Shown here piece by piece: positions 12,801 to 25,454 of a DNA stretch of 64,000 bases. The position numbers were made by a program, and so were the translations under genes. The stretch is taken from positions 558,001 through 622,000 of the forward strand of contig JAQGDQ010000059.1 in the NCBI GenBank assembly GCA_030141605.1. Direction: 5' to 3'. A model generated the notes under the pieces. It ran no database searches. It was not told the DNA's origin and saw nothing but the letters and a program-made list of their open reading frames with translations. This stretch comes from Tubiluchus corallicola. Taxonomy: Eukaryota > Priapulida > Priapulimorpha > Priapulimorphida > Tubiluchidae. Positions within the stretch are counted from its first letter, which is position 1, and every line of letters starts with the position of its first letter.

Positions 12801-14420
12801 CACCAAAAATAAACTTTGTTTTAGTGTCGCAAAACAAAACTTCAGATATGGCCAAGTTATTGTGCAGTATTGAGATTAATTGCAAACGAAGCTAGTGTTA
12901 AGTAGAACAAAATAATAGTAAATCTGGCTGCTGAATTTCTTGCTTTTGTATTGGAAATATTTGCTTTCTTGTGCACACAAAATATACTGGAAGTAGAAAT
13001 GTTTATTATAATGTTGCTACTTAAAAGAACTAAACAATCATGACTAATGTTTCAAAGTACCTAGATTTACCAGGTTTGACTTCAGAGTTTCTTTTCTTGT
13101 TTGTACTTCAGGTTGTTATGATAGTATTTGTTTGGTTTGTTCTTATTTATACTCTGCCATTGTTTTCCTTAAAAATGGCTTTTTTCTATTATAATTGTCC
13201 ATGTGTTTATAACAGGTTACTTTGACATTAAATGCATTCTGCAGTAGCAAAAGATGAAATTTATACCAGCTCGTGTCAAAAGGTGCTTTTCTGTGTGCAG
13301 TTAATAACCTTAATGATTCTCTTGCGGTGACTTAAAAATATTTACATGTGTTGCTTGAAATAAACTTGGTCACTATATAGCTAGAAAGAATTTTGCTTGT
13401 ACTTAGTAGCCCTTTTGCAAATCGTCATTTCATGTATTACATATCAGAGCGTTGCTCAATAACCTTTGTTTGTATGCCCATGCCTTGGGCATTATTGTAT
13501 TTATAATGTCTAATTTATTCCTTGTCAGCTTGTATTGCTATGTATATCTATTTGCATTTGTTTACATGTGTGTTTGGAAACTTTATTTATAGCTTTCATT
13601 AAGATTTTGTTTTTCGGTATCCATAGGCTGACCAACTGCAAAACTTAAGAAAATTTTGATTTTTAGCTTGTCAGCAAGAGGGTTGGTTGTTAGCAGATGT
13701 TTTTGTTTGCTTAAATGCTCGAAAGTGTTTTTGTGACAGATCTAATATTATATAAATGTTTACAGGATGGTAATTATTAAGTAGGTTATGAGGTAGCTAA
13801 GTCTCTTGTGGTGCTACAGGGTTCTTTTGTAATTTGTCACAACTCATTTGTCTTCTTGCACAATATTTGTGTGACTTTCAGTAATGCATAGGTGAGTGGG
13901 TAACTTGCAAAAGACAAATAGTGTCTGATCACTACTTTTTCAACACATTCAGTCATCTGCATGTGCGTTTGTCAACCTTATCAAGAGAAAAATTAATAGG
14001 TGGATATTAAGATCTAGAGTGCATGTGCGACTGTGGCTCTGCATTCGCATGGTTATTAGATGTGTTAGTGGGTTGAATGGTCACAAGTGTGAATGAGCAT
14101 TTATTATTTCAGCTTGCTGTTTAATATTTATTTGTATAATAATTGTTGCCAGGGTTTAGCAGGAATATATATATATATATATATTATAGGTATATTTATC
14201 ATTCTATATATACATGTGAACTATGCGTAATCGTGAATTTGTGATTTGTACGTTATGCTAATCTTTATGTCCTGAGGATGTCTACTCATTGCACCTGTTA
14301 AGTCATAGATAGAAAAAGAAACTTGATGAAGTACATTCGGAAGTTCAAACATGGACTTCCGGTCTCTGTACTTCACCTTTAATATAAAAAAATCACTCGT
14401 TTACTCAATAAAACTTTGTG
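9882..14420. other. USP22 3' UTR and downstream intergenic DNA
   Basis: No exon with conserved coding character was seen in this AT-rich stretch; its open frames are short and unlike known proteins. Candidate poly(A) hexamers include ATTAAA near 10170 and AATAAA at 11165-11170, and another AATAAA lies at 14407-14412. Which one ends USP22 transcripts cannot be decided here. A short (AT)n run lies near 14166-14184. Confidence 0.4.
14327..14375. repeat. Perfect-arm hairpin just upstream of an AATAAA
   Basis: The outer arms tgaagtac and gtacttca are exact reverse complements. The inner arms cggaagttc and ggacttccg pair with one mismatch around a loop of about 6 bases. The AATAAA at 14407 follows about 30 bases later. 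Confidence 0.6.
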
Positions 14421-15709
14421 CAGTCTTACTTGTTGTGTCTGCTGTTTATTTTGCACATAACTAAAGCACAGTATATTAACAGGTAAAACATATGCATTTT
14501 ATGTAATCAAAATAATTTACAGAATTTGAAAAAGACAAGTTTGCACGCTATGCACTGCAAACTAAAAATTTTCTGGCTAATGAGAAACAGTACTGAATTT
14601 AGGTTTTATAAAATCGAGCTGTTAGACGAATCCAAAGTAAGTTATCGTCTACATAGTTTGTCTAAGCACAAGCAGGGTTGCACTCTGCTAGTCACACAAG
14701 AGCAGAAAAGGTAGAGTCAGTTTTAAAAAACAAAAATGCCACGCGCCATTCGAAGTGGGAATTGCGGAAAACGCAGCACAGTCGTGGATGCCGGCGGCAC
14801 ACTGTTGCTACTGGCTTTAAGACAGCAAAGAATCTCAATAAGCCAATATAGAGGTCTACATTTGCCTCGTTGTTGTGTAATACCTCATACAGTCTATTTA
14901 ATTGTCAAAAGCTTTGACACCATTCATAAATTTAGAAAAAAATGGTTATTTCAAATTCAAATGGCATTAATCTTGTCAAAATCCAAAAGTTAAAAAGTTT
15001 CAATCAATCATAAAAGTTTATTATTTACACACTTTATTGTGAAAATAGTGTAGTACCCAATATAATTCAAGACCAATCTTCTAAAGAAGGCGGGAAACTT
15101 ATGTAGATCAAAAACGCCTCTTACTAGTAGTGTTTAAATAGTCTTGAACCAGTGGCCTGTGAACCTATCGCTGATTTTGTAAGCCCTGGTTATATTTTAG
15201 CTAGCTGAAAAATTATATCCCAGATTAACCCATTGTGTACGGGCTTTCGTGGACCTATTTGAAATTTAATCAGAGTAGGTATAAAAACAACTATAATAAC
15301 AGTAATAAGACGGCACACACTGTCTCCGTTACATATTCATATTAGAGCGTGTTGCAAATTAATTATGTTATGAATTAGTGTTAAAGTTTTTTAAAGTTTT
15401 TTTTTGCATTTTCAGTGTAGAACAAACTTGTATCATTATAAATCTTATTTTTTGACAATCATAAATTACAAAATTTTTCATTTGCCACAGGTCTTTGCAC
15501 ACTGTATATTTTTTGAAACATTGAATATTCTTCTCACGTAAAGATATTCAAACAGAGCTACTTTAAATATTTTTACACTGACAAAAACACCTTTCATCTT
15601 TTTGCCGGAGGAGAGCTCAAAAAATGGACAGCTTAAAACACTTCAGACTTAAAAACAAACAACAAACAGCTTTGCTTTTCACCGTTTCTATAAATTCGGC
15701 GCATTAAGA
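14421..15709. other. Intergenic DNA including the likely 3' UTR of the allatostatin-C-like gene
   Basis: No coding exon was recognised. On the - strand an AATAAA at 15022-15017 lies about 690 bases past the neuropeptide stop codon and is a possible poly(A) signal. Small + strand open frames near 14526-14993 have no family resemblance. Confidence 0.35.
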
Positions 15710-17689
15710 TCAGTGGAACGTGTTCTGTAATGCGGCTTCGATATCTCTCTTCTTTCTGTAGCAAGCGACTGCGTTGAACATGCATTTTATGTGGTATCCA
15801 TTACCTGGAAACAGAAAACAGTACATTGCAAAAAAAATCTAACTAGTTCATAGTGAACCGTTTTACCATGGATTGGTTTATTCGCTCGATTATTGTTACT
15901 TATTTTTAATAATGTCAATAACTTATCGCAAATGTTCATGTTAAGCATTAAATGCTAGGTAAAATAATATTATTCACAATCGCTTTACCGTGCGAAGCAA
16001 TGCCAATACCACAGTATAACCAAAGCATAAAATGTTCGTATTACACATATATAATTGATTTGCAAACGATTTCTAACTACACTATAGTAACATTTTCCTG
16101 TAATAAACTTGGAAAATGGAAAACTATGGTATCTATGCGAAAAGTTGGCTTCTATCTCATTTCAGTGAGAAACTTAGATACATATGTAGCTTTCTGCCCA
16201 AAACAAGTCAAGAAAACCTTAACATTCTGTGAAACAGTTTTTCAAAAGCTTTCACAATGTGTACCAAGCATGGTGACGAACTTTGGTATTTCTGACAGGT
16301 AATGGTAGAACCACAAAATTTCTAATTCATTGACTATTCTGCAGATTAACTAAACCCAAGCAAATCCCGTCTTTCTTTGCTGTGTGAAAACGCGAACAAA
16401 ATGTAACTCTTATTTGGCCTTAATCGTGCAACAGGTAGGATGCAAGATGGGTTTGTTAAAATGGGATAATTTGTGTTATCCCTACTTTATACAATTTTCG
16501 AGTTAAGCCTAACCTCTGAGCATTCACACAGTAGAGCTATCATTTTATAGTTTTATATACACTACTTAGTAGCACTACGGCCAAATCAGAGGGTACTTTT
16601 ACTGATAATTAGCTTTATAATTAACAACATTTTAAGCACGAAAAACAGATAGTTTATTATTTATTCAGGTAACAATAATAGTGGCTTATTGTTTGTGTGG
16701 CGAAATACAAAAAATTACAAAACAAAAATCAAAATCTATGGAAAGCACTTGGTAGGTTATACTCTCTTTAACTTAAGGTCATAAGTCTGACGATAATTTC
16801 TGATTTATTTAAAATAGTTAATTTGTTTTAATTTACTACATTCACAAAATTAATAATAAATGCTGTCAGTACAATCGCCCGTTTTCTACAGTATCTGAAG
16901 GATAGGCTTGCGAAAATACTCATTGAATTAATATAAGTTGAAGCTAATTTCACCTCATCATAATTTCAGTCAATCAAACGTGATTCAGTAACATAATGTC
17001 GTTCAGTCAAACGTATAGTGCACGTCTGCCTGTCTAATAATATGACACAAATGTCCTTCTGAGCTTTCAGAAATTCCTGCATTTCTATACGGTACGTATG
17101 CTTTATTCCAGTATTTTTATCCTGTTTTGTCAGTAGGTCGCTGCATTGTGATACTTATATTGTGACTCGTACTACCAGTGTTTACTGCTCATGTGTCTCA
17201 ATCTACTAAAATTCTCTTTGAACCTACAGAATGCCTTAGTAGTTGGTACAAAACTTAAAAGAAATGTAGCTTATCAACTAAATCTGCTTTTTTAAATTGT
17301 AAATCTACGTGTAATGGAAATAATTAAATTGTTAAAAAGCAAATTTGCTACAAAAAGGCTGAAATAACTATGCGCAAAATAAACAGCCTGTACTTAGTAA
17401 TCAATTACTGGTGGTTAGATGGGGATAATGATTGTGATCATAGCCATGTAAATCAAAGAACCGAACTAAACTTTTACACGAGTCTGACTAACGAATAAGA
17501 AGACGAAAAGATTTTTGTACAAGTCCAACTTAGAAAACTGCTGAAAATGTAGGTAACTGTAAAGAATTTTAAGATTCTGATGCTTTTACCTGCTCCTCGT
17601 TTATCCAAATCAGTTGGATCTGGTTTAACGAATTCCAATAAACCCGCTCTCCGCATCATGAGCGCCCTCAGTATATTGAGATCATCTTC
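15710..17689 (-). CDS. Allatostatin-C / somatostatin-type neuropeptide precursor (last two exons)
   Basis: Two - strand exons join in frame: 17689-17590 (acceptor tttctatttcag, donor GCAG/gtaaaa) and 15804-15710 (acceptor gtttccag, stop TGA). The joined tail reads ...RRAGLLEFVKPDPTDLDKR, then GAGNGYHIKCMFNAVACY, then RKKR and DIEAALQNTFH-stop. A dibasic KR site precedes and an RKKR site follows an 18-residue peptide with two Cys separated by six residues and Phe-Asn inside the loop. That is the allatostatin-C pattern (CxFNxxxC), the protostome branch of the somatostatin family. Known members act through G-protein-coupled receptors as inhibitory peptides. No Gly precedes the C-terminal basic site, so the peptide would end in a free Tyr and not an amide. 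The single intron splits the peptide coding region after its first two residues (Gly-Ala). The signal-peptide exon should lie upstream (above 17689) and was not found. Confidence 0.8.
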
Positions 17690-17987
17690 CTGAAATAGAA
17701 AAATATCATTCTTCCAATTACCAGTAATATAACATACAATCATGACTATCCTATCATGAATGATTTTGCATCTTATTCTCTTATAATTCTCATCAACTAG
17801 TCCGTACCATAATCATGCAAATTTGTACCACAGATTGTTATTTACATAAGTTCATTCTCTCCAATCTGGTATCGACATCCTACAATTCCAACACCAGCTG
17901 CTACTTCACTTGACTTTATTGAAGGTAATTAGTGTCCTCTTATTAAGCTTATTATGGAATATTTAATTATTATGCAATCTCAGTTCT

Positions 17988-18200
17988 TTTAGTACTGCTG
18001 CTTGTAGATCATGGACGTGAACCTATCATGCGGGAAATGTTATATAGTCACTGTGTTATATTATCTTGTGTTATATTATAATTTTATTATGTTTCTCTTC
18101 TGCTGCTCTTGAACTTTTGTTAATTTGTTGACCTCATAGCTTTTATTAGCGCGACATTAAATAAAGATTAACATTGTTACTGTTGTTGCTGTCGTAATCG
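17988..18200 (+). repeat. Inverted repeat, left arm (retroposon-like 3' end)
   Basis: This arm matches the reverse complement of 18460-18668 at roughly 90% or better by eye. It contains aaataaagattaacattg followed by ttactgttgttgctgtcg, like the polyadenylated 3' end of a transcript or LINE. The two arms face each other with about 260 bases between them. Confidence 0.75.
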
Positions 18201-18459
18201 TCTTGACGTCCATAAGCCGCAAACTAGAATTAAGACAAAGCACCGGAAGGTCGTGAAAGATTTTGGTATAGAGAGAGCAGATGACATTATGTTGCACAAG
18301 GTTCGGAGATTGTAAAGACAGTCTGCTTATTATTTATTTGAATTTCTGACACGCAGTACAAAAAGCTGGATTCCGAGAACATGGGTAGTATGACCATAAA
18401 AAGGCCATACTATAGTGCCTCTCTCATCACCGCTTTTATCTCCGTATCATGGACTCCGT

Positions 18460-18668
18460 ATCACGACAGCAACAACAGTAACAATGTTAATCTTTATTTA
18501 ATGTCACGCTAATAAAAGGTATGAGGTCAACAAATTAACAAAAGTTCAAGAGCGGCAGAAGATAAACATAATAAAATTATGATATAACACAAGATACTAT
18601 AACAATGACTATATATCATTTCCCGCATGATAGATTCACTTCCATGATCAACAACCAGCAGTACTGTT
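18460..18668 (-). repeat. Inverted repeat, right arm (retroposon-like 3' end)
   Basis: This is the - strand partner of 17988-18200. Shared words include gatcatggaagtgaatc versus gatcatggacgtgaacc, and the same taaagattaacattgtta tail. An 85-100 residue open frame on this strand is probably incidental or a decayed retroelement tail. Confidence 0.75.
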
Positions 18669-19800
18669 CTTTGAGCTTGTGGTATAACTGTGGAACAGAA
18701 TCCAGAACCTCCAGCATGGAAAGCAAGCACGCTAAACCTCTGAGCTATTCCAAAGCAAGCAATCAGCGACAACGAGGAGGAGTAAGAGGGCGAATAAGCC
18801 AATACAATGACAAGGCAACAGACAAAAGACAACAATAAAGACGATAGTGGTGACAAAGGTGAGTTAATGGAAAATGAATAAATGAACGAAGATATAATCT
18901 AAGACGATGCAGATGAAGACAATAAGGGAGCTTTGAAGAACATGTTGCTGCTCGGGCAAGAAACAAAAAGAAAATCTTCATTTGCAACAAAGGCTCCGGC
19001 AGGCGGACGCACTGACGCACGTACGTCCACAGAATTTCTTAAGAAATTTTTTTATAGCAAAATAAAGTTTTTTAGCAGTAAACCAAGACACACCAACCCC
19101 TATTTTGTTTGCGCAATCCCCGAGCAGTCAGCTGATTTGCATAGTGAAGTTATGTTTATGTATATCACTTACATAGTGTCGATTCTCCTACCGTTTTCTG
19201 TTGTGTAGACAGTTTTTAGCTAACTGTAACTGCACTTCTGCATTTAGGGGGTGGGTCCAAGAGGCCTGAGCCCCCCCCCCTTTCACGGTAGTAGTGAAAT
19301 TATGAGTCGCGAGTTTGAGGTGACATGAGTTTTAAACTAGTGAACTTGTCTGAGGAAATAGCTTCTAGCAACCGCAAAATGGTCTAAAATGCAGTAAAAT
19401 TGCATTTAGCTGTGTCCGGTGAGAAAAATTAGCTCGCACACAAACATATTGAATTTTGCATGAACAGTGGCTAGACTGTAAACTTAACAGCCTCAAATCA
19501 GCTTTATGTTTGACTATTCGCATTGCAGTGCATTACGAACTTGCTTTTGAGATATATGACTACTACAATAGAATACAATGAATATTACTTAGGTAAATGT
19601 AGGTGAAATATATTTATTAAAGCAGAATTTTTCACGTTTGAGGAAGTCTGTGTACCAGAATTTAGATTTCATTTGAGGCCTCCAAATTGTGCTTAAAAAC
19701 AGAAAAATGCGTTGGTGGTCCCGCAGAGCTGCTTGTGCGTCAATTTTTTTAAACTCGGGGGCGCCCATGTTTGCAACATCACTTTATAGTAATCTATTAA

Positions 19801-19812
19801 CCAATAATAATG

Positions 19813-19891
<79 letters not shown>

Positions 19892-19925
19892 CAACAACAA
19901 CAACAATAATAATAATTATAATAAT
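19801..19925. repeat. (TAA)n microsatellite
   Basis: A long run of AAT/TAA units with an interior switch to AAC near 19889-19904. Any poly-Asn open frame across it is a by-product of the repeat. Confidence 0.95.
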
Positions 19926-22676
19926 TACAAGTAAAAGCGCTGGTTGTTAACTTTGTCCTAAAGATTAGTTTTTTGCTGTGTTACTTGACTCAGTTTTTAA
20001 GTAGAGTAATGATTGTTTCGTTATACGTATTTTATCTTGGTCTGCCTTGTTTTTCTGTTGGTTTTATATTCCGTAAGTTTTTCTTTTTGTTTATTTTTTG
20101 CTGCTTGTGTCAGTTATACGTAGGTATATACAAGTTATTCATGATCTTTTGCTGTGTTGCACAATAGGATCATATCATCTTTCAGGTATCGTACACATAT
20201 ATATATATATTACTAACAAAAAGTAATATGTTATATGTTGTGATTTTATCAATAATATGATAGCTGTAAAATATAAGTCTCTCACAAGCTACTAATAGCC
20301 CTACTAAGTTAACTAAAGACAATAATAATGTTTTATAAATAGGGGTGGCTGCTAGGTGACCATTATGGTCTTTAGCCACCCAGTCTCAATGCAATTATAA
20401 TGAACTCGGTATAATAAAATAGTATCTATGCATATGGAATCAGACAAATAAACTAACTAAACTAAACTAAATCTGTTAATATACAAATAATACCATTCAT
20501 GTAGAACATGAATAGTGCGAGGTGAGTTTTTGAACTGACGTAATTTTAAATCTGTTACCTGCAAAATCTATTTCTGCATATTAGAATAGTTTACCAAAAA
20601 TTAATTATGTGTGTTTAAAAAAGTTCGATGGGCCATTAGCTTGACAATTTCTGATTTTGATTGCGCAATTTCCTTTGGGTGATTACTGTAAAAAATCCAC
20701 TAATAAAGCCAGTCATTAAACAGTTTTGGGTTTCCTGTGTGTGTAGGCCATTTTTTGCTTTGTTTGTTTGTTTACTGTGTCAATTTCAAGTTGCTCGGTA
20801 ATTTCCTAACTTTCTGGAGAAAGTGCTTGTATCCATTCCCCCAAACCTCTCAAAATATACTGAGCTTTCAACGAAAGTGGTTATTAGCAGCTTATATCTG
20901 AGATGCCATGAACTACATCTTCATTTATGCAATTTCTAACAACCTGTCAAAGTCTTGCATACATGCAGTTCGGTCACATTCGGTTGCCTTTGACAAAGAG
21001 CGACGATATGATATTACCCGGCGTAATGTTGGCTGTTGTTTGTTGTTCCTCGAGCCGCAAGGTAGGATCGTCTACAAATTTTCTGATTATTTTTGCCTTA
21101 TGTGCAAGGCATAAAATGTTATTTTATGCGAATTCCTGTTATTATCGCCGTGGTGTCAAGGGCATACTGTCGGAATGATGACCTAGCGAGAGAACTCATT
21201 TAGTGGCTAGTTTAGGTCAAAAAATGGGAAAAGAAGAAAAACAAAATTGAAAGTGGCATTTCATTATTTTCTGACGGCTACTCAAATCACTGGGGAATGG
21301 CTGCGGTAAGCTGTGGGCTGGCCAAGGTCACTTACACAGCAGTGGATAAAGGCTTCATTTCCGTGGTCCTCAACCTAATCTACAAATCTACATTAAAGAT
21401 AAACGTCCCTTATATAGTTGAATATATACCATGTAATGTATAACATGAAAATGCTTGTTTTCTGGACATATGATACAATCAGCCTCGCATGGTGTGAGTT
21501 GTGGTACCTCAGACGAAGCAATCTCAAGACGAAAGTGACTGGCCAAACGCGATTTCAACTCACAGTATCTTCACGGTTCTTTTCTTTCAGCTAAAGCTTA
21601 TAGTCTCATATTTATTATCTTAATCGCACGTTTATTGTCCTAATATTCTTTCAACTTGTACAAGATTTAAGTCTTCACGGCAGCAACATGTGAAAAAACT
21701 GCAAAACTACAAGGAGAAATTATGTTTGGCTAGAAAACTTATAGTGCAGATAGAAATTATATTTCAGTGAGACCTTAAGTGGGTGACGGTGAAATGTCAC
21801 TTATGACGCAAAAACTTTAATAACTTATAATAGGGCCTACCAAGTGAGTGGCAAATTTTAATGGCTGGTCAACGAACTGGAGTAGTATGCCACGATCAAA
21901 GGTCAAGTAGTAGAAAAAACTGTAAAATAGTTGGGCAACATTAAAACCGGGATAACTTATAGTAGCAAACGGGAAACGGGTTCAGCCAAATTTGGGTGAG
22001 AGATTTTCGTAATTATTGGCCTTGGGTGAGTCTAACAGAAATAAAGGTAAAATTACAAAATAAGAATTGCAAAGAAATTGGCAACAATATGGGACTAACT
22101 CGTAACACTAGTGAGGATCAGATTCTAATGTGGTAATCGGCTGTGGCTAAGTAATTTAAGGCAAAATAAATTTTCTGCCTACTGCTTGAACCTAAAAACT
22201 GTGGAAAGCACAGATTTTACTAATCGTCAGTAATGTTCTCGTGTAGATTATAGTGTAGGTGCTCGAATAGTTTGGAATAAATGTCATATGTTGTCTCAAG
22301 TCTGTCGATCTTTTGACTGCACAGTGAACACAAGAACTGACGTTAACTTTAAATCTGGTATCAAACCTTAACAATACATCATTCTGCCTATGTATTGCTA
22401 CATATTATTTTTTTCTGATAATTATGTGGTTTCATTTTAATTGTTTGTCTTTTGTACCCAATGAATCATATTAGCATGTCTTACCAAGCAATTCAAATTA
22501 ATTAAAGGTGTCCAAATTTTTCAGTATTCTGGGTCTGTATTCTGATTTCTGATATGGATTATGTAATTTTCTGGGCGTGATCATAATTTTATTAGGTATT
22601 TTGCAATCCTAAGGTTACAAAAGGTTATATTTTATATACATATATGTATAATTGTATATATGTTGCAGATTTTAAA

Positions 22677-22677
22677 T

Positions 22678-22727
<50 letters not shown>

Positions 22728-22729
22728 AT
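22677..22729. repeat. (TA)n(TG)n microsatellite
   Basis: Uninterrupted TA dinucleotides pass into a short TG run. Confidence 0.95.
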
Positions 22730-24394
22730 TTGCGATCTGCCACTAGATGCAATAAGTTTTCATGAAGATGGTCATTATCTGTATGTTTCTAGGAATTCAA
22801 TTACAAAAAGGGAGTGAGTGAGAAGGTCAAAAGTCACTGGCAATAATGTGTTGGCCTGCCAAACTTGAATAATTCTTAATACCAGACGGCAAACATACTA
22901 TACAAAAACTCACAACGGAGTCTTCAGCATGAATTACGTATATAGCAGGAAAAATGCAGCACAAAGCCCCGTCTTTCGTGGTCCAACATCACTATGCATC
23001 TAATTAGTTAATTAGTGAATAAACACAAGTTAGACAGTAAACAAAATAAAAAAGCAGATTAGACGAACCGAATTAAAAAATCTCGGAATCTACAAATCCC
23101 GTCAAGTAGCACTAATGTCAGGACTCCAGGACCAACTTACAGAAAATATTAATATGAAGGACACTGTATTTATACAAGTAATGCTTGTGTGACATAATTT
23201 TTATTTAGGCTGAACAAGTAGACTATTTATCATCCATTATATATAGACTTTATGTCACACATTGTCACTTTATGTCATTTCTTTATGTTTGTCGTAGATC
23301 TCCACAAGCTTTCAAAACGAATAGAGAAATCGGGGCTAAAGTCAGAAAACACAGTAGATTCAAGAATTGATTTTATATTTGCATCAAGATATTGTGATTG
23401 AATGCCAACGTAACGTCAAAAGTTCGAGGCGGAAGATTTCGAAAAATTAATAAACTATGCGCCTTGCAAGCTTGACAATAATAATATAAAGCTCATTAAC
23501 TAAAAATTAATTCTACTCTACAGCGTAATTGTGATTTCATTTTTCGACGCATTTCCCAATTGCCGCCCATTCCAAGTCGTTTATCTGGGTTTACTCTGTT
23601 AATATTAGATCAGTTTATCTCCTCTCAGCCAGTCCTCTTACTTAATAATAGCTTGAAAGATGAGAGGCCTTTAATAATTGTTCAGCTCTCAGCAATTATG
23701 TTATAGCATTCAAGTTACAGTACACGTTGAATACGGTATTGACTCGAGGGAGCTTTGATCTAAGTGTGATGTTGGTATACAGTGATAATATAAAGCTGAT
23801 ACTCAGCGTTTAAAATACGTTTCTTTTTTCTTTTTTAATTTGCGTAAAGTCAAGTAAGCTAAGCAGTAAAAAAATTCTTGAGTACTGTGCTATACCGTAA
23901 TTAACAAACACAGAAACAACAAATAAACTAAACTAAATACTTAACAGTCCTTTTACGGTATATTATGTTATTAAGCAAAACGTTTCCCAAACTTTTGCTT
24001 AATAACACAAAAAGTCGTTTTGTTTTTGCAGATGTGCCTTAGCTCGATACTATTGTTTAATATTAGAAAAAACTGCACTCTCTATTAGGCTCAAATGCAA
24101 GACATAATTTTATAGTATAAAAGTGATGCAAGTCTTCTATTCCATGGTTTTCCCAAATAGCTACGGTATAACAACTTAGAACATTTTTGATTGGTTATTT
24201 GTTACTTAATTCGGTTAGGTATGCTTCGTAATGCTGATTAAGTTGCCTTTAAGTGGTGTTTATGTAGCATGTATTTATGCATCGATTTATATTGATTTCA
24301 ATGCACCCGTTTATGCAGCCTACGTATGTGCTATTCTTTTTCTGAAGCTATTGCCCTTTGATTTTTTCCGCAAGCTCTTCCGCATGAGGAAAAC

Positions 24395-24803
24395 GCATCC
24401 GTATACCGCATGCTGCATAAACGCCACTCAAAGCAAAATCGGACCCAATCTTAAACTGTAGGTCAAAACAATCTGCTCTTTAAAATATTGGAAGGAAACA
24501 TACTAATTTTTCAAAAACGAATTATGTCAAAGAATTATTACCACACAAACACAATTTCGCGTTCACGCATATATTGTGTTCGCTCTTACACGCATTTTCC
24601 ATCACTCGCTAGTTAGACGGGCACTAGCGCCTACATTTCGGAAACGCATTATACAAAAACAGGTGCCGTACCTCTCATTTCAGATGTATTGGTTTCTGAC
24701 GAACTACGCACGTTCGACAGCTCATGCGTGAGCACAGCGGTAAATTTGAAATTGACTTTTTATCTTAAAACTTGTCTAGTCTTAGTACAACACACTGGAT
24801 ATC
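24395..24803 (-). repeat. Dispersed ~390-bp repeat, copy B
   Basis: Read on the - strand this aligns with 3730-4112 through most of its length, starting near gatatccagtg...gttgtacta and running past gtttaagattgggtcc. Divergence is substitutions plus small indels, so the two are old relatives, not a recent duplication. Confidence 0.7.
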
Positions 24804-25289
24804 TTTTGTTGTATTAATTGTATTAAAATGTATACTTTTTATCGGATTTGAAAACGGGACAGTATACGAAAAATCATCCCGTCTTCCTTTAACAGCAAAT
24901 ACAGGGGCGCCATTGGTCAAAATCGCTATTGTCTGGTGCACTGAAGCTGCTTAACTGCTATTCACGTGCAGACAAGTTGCTGCAAGCAAAACGTACGTTG
25001 AAATAGTCTTTACTCTTTTTTTGTACACAACATTCAATTGAAGTGTGTGTTTAACATTGGATAAAAATCTCATAAGCTCATTATGCTGACTGTTTGTGGT
25101 GTATAAAACCGTGGTACACCAGGTTTCAGCCATGGTTGCTGTTGGCGTGCCCCTCTACATCGGGTCTCGCATAAAGGGGACCTCATGAGCGGTATAAAAC
25201 ATGTACACCAATCGGAGACGGTCAGTAAATGATATTACATTGCTTTATTTTTTTCATTTGTTTGGTTTTTGTCTCAACTTCTGTCCTGT

Positions 25290-25392
25290 CTTGCTCAGTA
25301 CTAATTTGTCTTGCCTTTCCTCTCCTTTCCTCTTCTGTCCTGTCTTGTCCTATCCCGCCCGCCCCGCCCCACCCTGCCCTGCCCTGCCCTGG

Positions 25393-25436
<44 letters not shown>

Positions 25437-25454
25437 GTCCTGTCCTGTCCTAGT
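25290..25454. repeat. Pyrimidine-rich CCTG/TGTCC microsatellite
   Basis: TCCT-rich sequence passes into CCTGCC units, then (CCTG)n at about 25390-25432, then TGTCC units. Proline/cysteine/leucine-rich open frames across it are artefacts of the repeat. Confidence 0.95.

Larger units (their letters stand above)
17690..24394. other. Gene-poor stretch upstream of the allatostatin-C-like exons
   Basis: The missing signal-peptide exon of the neuropeptide gene may lie here, but no clear one was found. The stretch holds the inverted repeat pair at 17988-18668, a (TAA)n tract at 19805-19925 and a (TA)n tract at 22677-22729. It also has short AACTA-type tails near 20440-20470 and 23915-23940 that look like retroposon ends. 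No other exon with coding character was recognised. Confidence 0.35.

Noticed and set aside
15952-16302. 116-residue + strand frame with a signal-like N terminus inside the allatostatin-C intron
   Set aside because: There is an ATG and a hydrophobic start, but no recognisable family, no conserved Cys pattern and no supporting promoter or splice evidence.
18763-18988. - strand frame starting MKIFFLFLARAATCSS, considered as the missing signal exon of the neuropeptide precursor
   Set aside because: No good donor follows the hydrophobic stretch in a phase that fits the exon at 17689, and the rest is Leu/His/Arg-rich and repeat-like.
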